A stretch of DNA of 64,000 bases from positions 248,001 to 312,000 of the forward strand of contig CAVSJQ010000002.1 of assembly GCA_963728355.1 (NCBI GenBank). The letters run 5' to 3'. Shown piece by piece: positions 61,337 through 64,000 of this stretch. Under the pieces are notes generated by a model. The model made no database searches, was not told the origin of the DNA, and was given only the letters and a program-made list of their open reading frames with translations. The first letter of the stretch is position 1. Every line of letters begins with the position of its first letter. The DNA comes from Sva-07 sp963728355 (GTDB taxonomy: Bacteria; Actinomycetota; Acidimicrobiia; Acidimicrobiales; Ilumatobacteraceae). Made by a program: the position numbers and the translations under genes.

Positions 61337-61363
61337 AAGGCGTGGGGCTGAGCCCCACGCCTT
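61337..61363 (+). terminator. attenuator-like hairpin in the rimP-nusA leader
   Basis: AAGGCGTGGGGC (61337-61348) and its exact complement (61352-61363) form a 12-bp stem with a 3-nt loop, followed by TTTG-rich sequence. The position before rimP, and the presence of nusA in the operon, suggest autoregulation by termination or NusA binding. Confidence 0.6.
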
Positions 61364-61387
61364 GTTTGTTGAAAGGAGGCAGTTCGG

Positions 61388-62041
61388 ATGAGTGCATCGA
61401 CCGAGATCGATCGTGTTCACGCCCTGGTGGCGCCGATCGCTGCCGACCTCCAGCTCGACGTGTACGACATCGAACGTCGCGGCGCGACGATGCGCATCAC
61501 GCTCGACACGCCACCCGGCTCCGAAGGTGGGATCACGCTCGATTCGCTGTCGTTGGCGACCCGGCTGATCTCCCGTGAGCTCGACCACGAGGACCCGATC
61601 GCCGGCCATTACACGCTCGAGGTCACCAGTCCCGGGCTCGAACGCCAGCTGCGTACCCCCGCCCACTTCGGCCGTGAGGTCGGCAAGACGGTCACGATCC
61701 GCCTGCGCGACCCCCAGGCCGACCCCCGCCGACTCCAGGGCGTGTTGAGCGCCGCCGACGATCGCACCGCCACGCTGTTGCTCGACGACGGCACCGAGCG
61801 CATCGTGTCGCTCGACGATGTCGACAAGGCCCGCACGGTGTTCGAGTGGGGTCCGAAGCCGAAGCCCGGCAAGCAGCCGTCCGGCCCCAAGAAATCAGCG
61901 AAGAAGCCGGCGAAGACCGCAACGACGCAGAAGACGGTTCCCGAACAGACCTCGGAGCCAGCCGACGCCGATGCGTCCGAACAGGACTCCGGCACGAAGA
62001 CCCCGACGACCACATCGAACAAGGAGAAGCGAGCGTCATGA
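61388..62041 (+). CDS. rimP: ribosome maturation factor RimP
   Basis: This 217-residue protein assists 30S subunit assembly. The N-terminal domain (DVYDIERRGATMRITLD, then SREL) and the GHYTLEVTSPGLERQLR motif (about 75-91) are typical. A C-terminal SH3-like domain and a long low-complexity tail (about 160-217, rich in Lys, Pro, Thr, Ala) follow. The tail is longer than in most RimP. A strong SD (AAAGGAGG) precedes the ATG. The stop overlaps the nusA start (ATGA). Confidence 0.93.
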   Translation: MSASTEIDRVHALVAPIAADLQLDVYDIERRGATMRITLDTPPGSEGGITLDSLSLATRLISRELDHEDPIAGHYTLEVTSPGLERQLRTPAHFGREVGKTVTIRLRDPQADPRRLQGVLSAADDRTATLLLDDGTERIVSLDDVDKARTVFEWGPKPKPGKQPSGPKKSAKKPAKTATTQKTVPEQTSEPADADASEQDSGTKTPTTTSNKEKRAS

Positions 62042-63492
62042 GCAACCTCGACATGAGCGAGGCCATTGGCATGCTGGCCCAGGAGAAGGGCATCTCCGAG
62101 GACGCGCTGTTGCACGTCCTCGTCGACGCGCTCGCGTCGGCCTACAAGCGCCGTCCCGATGCCGCCGACGAAGTTGTCGTCGAGGTCAACCCCGAAACGA
62201 TGGAGTTCTCGTTCATCGCGTACGACGTCGACGAGGACGGCAACTGGGTCAACGAGCGCGACGACACACCGCGGAAGGAAGAGCTCGGCCGCATCGCTGC
62301 GCAGACATTCCGTCAGGTGATGAGCCAGCGCATCCGCGAGGTCGAGTCCGAGCGCAAGTTCGAGGAGTACGCGAACCGCGAGGGCGACATCGTGACCGGC
62401 ATCATCCAGCGCACCGATGCCCGCTACACGCTGCTCGATCTTGGCCGCGTCGAGGCGTTGCTGCCGCAGGCCGAGCAAGTGCCGTTCGAGCGTCCCGCTC
62501 AGGGCGACCGCCAAAAGGCGTACATCGTCGAGGTCCGACGCACGCCGAAGGGCCCGCAGATCGTCGTGTCGCGTACGCATCCGGGCCTGATCAAGCGTCT
62601 GTTCGAACTCGAGGTGCCGGAGATCGCCGACGGCATCGTCGAGATCAAGGCCTGCGCCCGGGAACCGGGTCATCGCACGAAGATCGCCGTCTGGTCGAAC
62701 GACCACAACGTCGATCCGGTCGGCGCCTGCGTCGGTGCCCGAGGCGGCCGCGTCCGCATGGTCGTCAACGAGATGCGCGGCGAGAAGATCGACATCGTGC
62801 CGTTCAGCGAGGATCTCGCCGACTTCGTCGCCAAGGCGTTGTCGCCGGCGAAGGTGACCCAGGTCAACATCTCCGACGACGGCACCGCAGCCGACGTCAT
62901 CGTGCCCGACCACCAGCTCAGTCTGGCGATCGGACGGGAGGGTCAGAACGCGCGCCTTGCCGCGCGGCTGACCGGCGTACGGGTCGACATCCGGTCCGAG
63001 ACGCAGCTCGCGGAAGGCATCCCCGCAGGTGGCCGTGACGCCGACGTCGAGTACGCCGACGGCGAATGGCGCGCCAACGCCGAGACCGGCGAGATGGAGT
63101 GGCACGCCGCCGACGGCAGCGTGATCAGCGAATCCGACTGGCAGGCCCAAGCCGCCGCAGCCGCAGAGTCCACCGACGGCGAAGCCGTTGCGGAGTCCGC
63201 CGACGCCGGGCCCACCGAAGGAACCGCCACCGAAGCAGCGGCCGACCCGTCCACGGACGCCGCGCAGATCGAAGGCGAAGCTGGGTCCACCGACGTGGAT
63301 GAGGCCGCCGAGGGAAGCGCCAGCGACGAGGCGGACGCGGCGCGAGGAGGAAGCGAAGCGGACGACGAGCCCGCCACTGAGGAGGGAAGCGCCAGCGACG
63401 AGGCGGACGCGGCGCGAGGGGGAAGCGAAGCGGACGACGAGCCCGCCACGAGCGCGGACGAGCCCGCCACCCAGAACGGCGACGACGACTGA
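62038..63492 (+). CDS. nusA: transcription termination/antitermination factor NusA
   Basis: This 484-residue protein binds RNA polymerase and RNA. It has an N-terminal RNAP-binding domain (about 1-125), an S1 domain (REGDIVTGIIQRTDARYTLLDLG) and two KH domains (GACVGARGGRVRMVVNE and AIGREGQNARLAARLTG). The last 120 residues are acidic, low-complexity and include a 24-residue tandem repeat (about 425-472). That tail is not part of the core family and may be a spacer or clade-specific. The ATG overlaps the rimP TGA. Confidence 0.95.
   Translation: MSNLDMSEAIGMLAQEKGISEDALLHVLVDALASAYKRRPDAADEVVVEVNPETMEFSFIAYDVDEDGNWVNERDDTPRKEELGRIAAQTFRQVMSQRIREVESERKFEEYANREGDIVTGIIQRTDARYTLLDLGRVEALLPQAEQVPFERPAQGDRQKAYIVEVRRTPKGPQIVVSRTHPGLIKRLFELEVPEIADGIVEIKACAREPGHRTKIAVWSNDHNVDPVGACVGARGGRVRMVVNEMRGEKIDIVPFSEDLADFVAKALSPAKVTQVNISDDGTAADVIVPDHQLSLAIGREGQNARLAARLTGVRVDIRSETQLAEGIPAGGRDADVEYADGEWRANAETGEMEWHAADGSVISESDWQAQAAAAAESTDGEAVAESADAGPTEGTATEAAADPSTDAAQIEGEAGSTDVDEAAEGSASDEADAARGGSEADDEPATEEGSASDEADAARGGSEADDEPATSADEPATQNGDDD
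63310..63453 (+). repeat. 72-nt tandem duplication in the nusA tail
   Basis: Two 72-nt units (63310-63381 and 63382-63453) differ at only a few bases and add 24 codons each, giving EGSASDEADAARGGSEADDE twice. The unit starts with the same motif found at 61228 upstream of rimP. Confidence 0.75.
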
Positions 63493-63806
63493 GTGCTGTT
63501 GATTCTCCCGAACCCGTTCGCAGCTGTATCGGCTGTCGGAAGCGACGCCCGCAGTCCGATCTCGTGCGTGTCACGAGGTCGGACGCCGGCATCGTCGTCG
63601 ACGGCCCGAGCGACGGGCGCGGGGCGTGGGTGTGTCGAGGGACGTCCGGTGGCGAGATCGCCGTGGCCGGGTGCGTCGATGCGGCGCTGTCGCGGCGGGC
63701 GTTCGCCCGTGCGTGGCGGTGCGATGTGGGTCCCGACGACGTACGAGCAATCAGCGAACTCGTCGGCCGCTTGGCCGACGGTGACGAACATCCGGATGCG
63801 CATTGA
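63489..63806 (+). CDS. ylxR: YlxR family RNA-binding protein, non-canonical CTG start suspected
   Basis: The YlxR family signature PVRSCIGCRKRRPQSDLVRV is read clearly in one frame, and a C-terminal half with GRGAWVC and FARAW follows. In frame, no ATG, GTG or TTG precedes the CIGC motif. The first conventional start (GTG 63564) would remove it. CTG at 63489 overlaps the nusA stop as CTGA, just like the ATGA overlaps elsewhere in this window, and gives a normal 105-residue protein. YlxR proteins sit between nusA and infB and may bind RNA or nucleoid-associated targets. The start needs experimental proof. Confidence 0.75.
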   Translation: MSAVDSPEPVRSCIGCRKRRPQSDLVRVTRSDAGIVVDGPSDGRGAWVCRGTSGGEIAVAGCVDAALSRRAFARAWRCDVGPDDVRAISELVGRLADGDEHPDAH

Positions 63807-63855
63807 TTCCAGCATCCGCGAGGCAAAGACGACTGTGAAAGGTTGAATCGACAAC

Positions 63856-64000
63856 GTGGCTGCGAAGAAGATCAGGATCCACGAGCTCGCGAAAGAGCTC
63901 GGGATGACGAACGCTGAGGTCCTCGACCTCTGCGGTGTGCTCGGCGTTGCTGCCAAGGGCCCGTCGTCCTCGCTCGCCGAGGCGTATGCCGACATGGTGA
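63856..64000 (+). CDS. infB: translation initiation factor IF-2, N-terminus (partial)
   Basis: Only the first 48 codons are in the window. They read VAAKKIRIHELAKELGMTNAEVLDLCGVLG, which matches the IF2_N domain that opens InfB. Order nusA-ylxR-infB is the classical bacterial arrangement. A GAAAGG purine tract lies about 17 nt before the GTG and may be too far for a strong SD. The gene continues beyond 64000. Confidence 0.92.
   Translation, partial: MAAKKIRIHELAKELGMTNAEVLDLCGVLGVAAKGPSSSLAEAYADMV

Overview
The window is high-GC DNA from an actinobacterium. I infer the class Acidimicrobiia (Ilumatobacter-like). The reasons are a mycothiol-conjugate amidase, two F420-type luciferase-fold oxidoreductases, many single-copy lipid-catabolism genes, and dense, mostly monocistronic genes. 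At more than twenty genes a TANNNT -10 element sits 6-9 nt before the start codon, which suggests leaderless mRNAs. That assignment is by gene content and style, not by a search. I see no tRNA, rRNA, CRISPR array, insertion sequence or prophage.

Layout. 13-9100: glpD and a zinc-ribbon rhomboid protease (translationally coupled), a PAS-GGDEF-EAL protein, a PEBP-like lipoprotein, mycothiol amidase mca with a small SCP2-like gene, a ChbG/YdjC deacetylase, a secreted thermonuclease and a thiolase. 9100-17700: NudC, a nitrobindin-like protein, then the most striking locus: a yybP-ykoY-type (Mn2+) riboswitch, an htpX remnant and a P2-type cation ATPase in one apparent transcription unit. An S9 peptidase and two unknown genes follow. 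17800-25100: a TauD-type dioxygenase, a ComB-like phosphatase, an ERCC4-nuclease/Lsr2 fusion, a DUF222-HNH endonuclease, an SDR, a RecB-like nuclease and a PAP2 phosphatase. 25100-40200: acyl-CoA, SDR, P450, nitroreductase and acyl-CoA synthetase genes that look like lipid, steroid or xenobiotic catabolism, interrupted by a GH65 phosphorylase/beta-phosphoglucomutase pair. 40200-52500: an orphan polysaccharide pyruvyl transferase of atypical composition, a TSUP permease, typA/bipA, a GH29 fucosidase fused to a beta-helix, a large acyltransferase with two SGNH-like regions, larE and an F420 enzyme. 52500-59300: the MoxR-DUF58-VWA operon, a geranylgeranyl-reductase-like flavoprotein, and an SDR plus MaoC pair that resembles a split MFE-2. 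59400-64000: proS, which carries an apparent 1-nt frameshift, then the rimP-nusA-ylxR-infB translation/transcription operon running off the right edge.

The intergenic DNA is rich in palindromic elements. One family of AT-tipped hairpins (43.5 kb and twice at 59.3 kb) and one family with the core GGGTCGGGTCCGGA (37.3, 52.4 and 58.3 kb) recur. There is also an isolated 64-bp near-perfect palindrome at 7.8 kb, a G-quadruplex-like tract before typA, and a short repeat shared between the rimP upstream region and the 3' end of nusA. No stretch longer than about 215 bases is free of genes.
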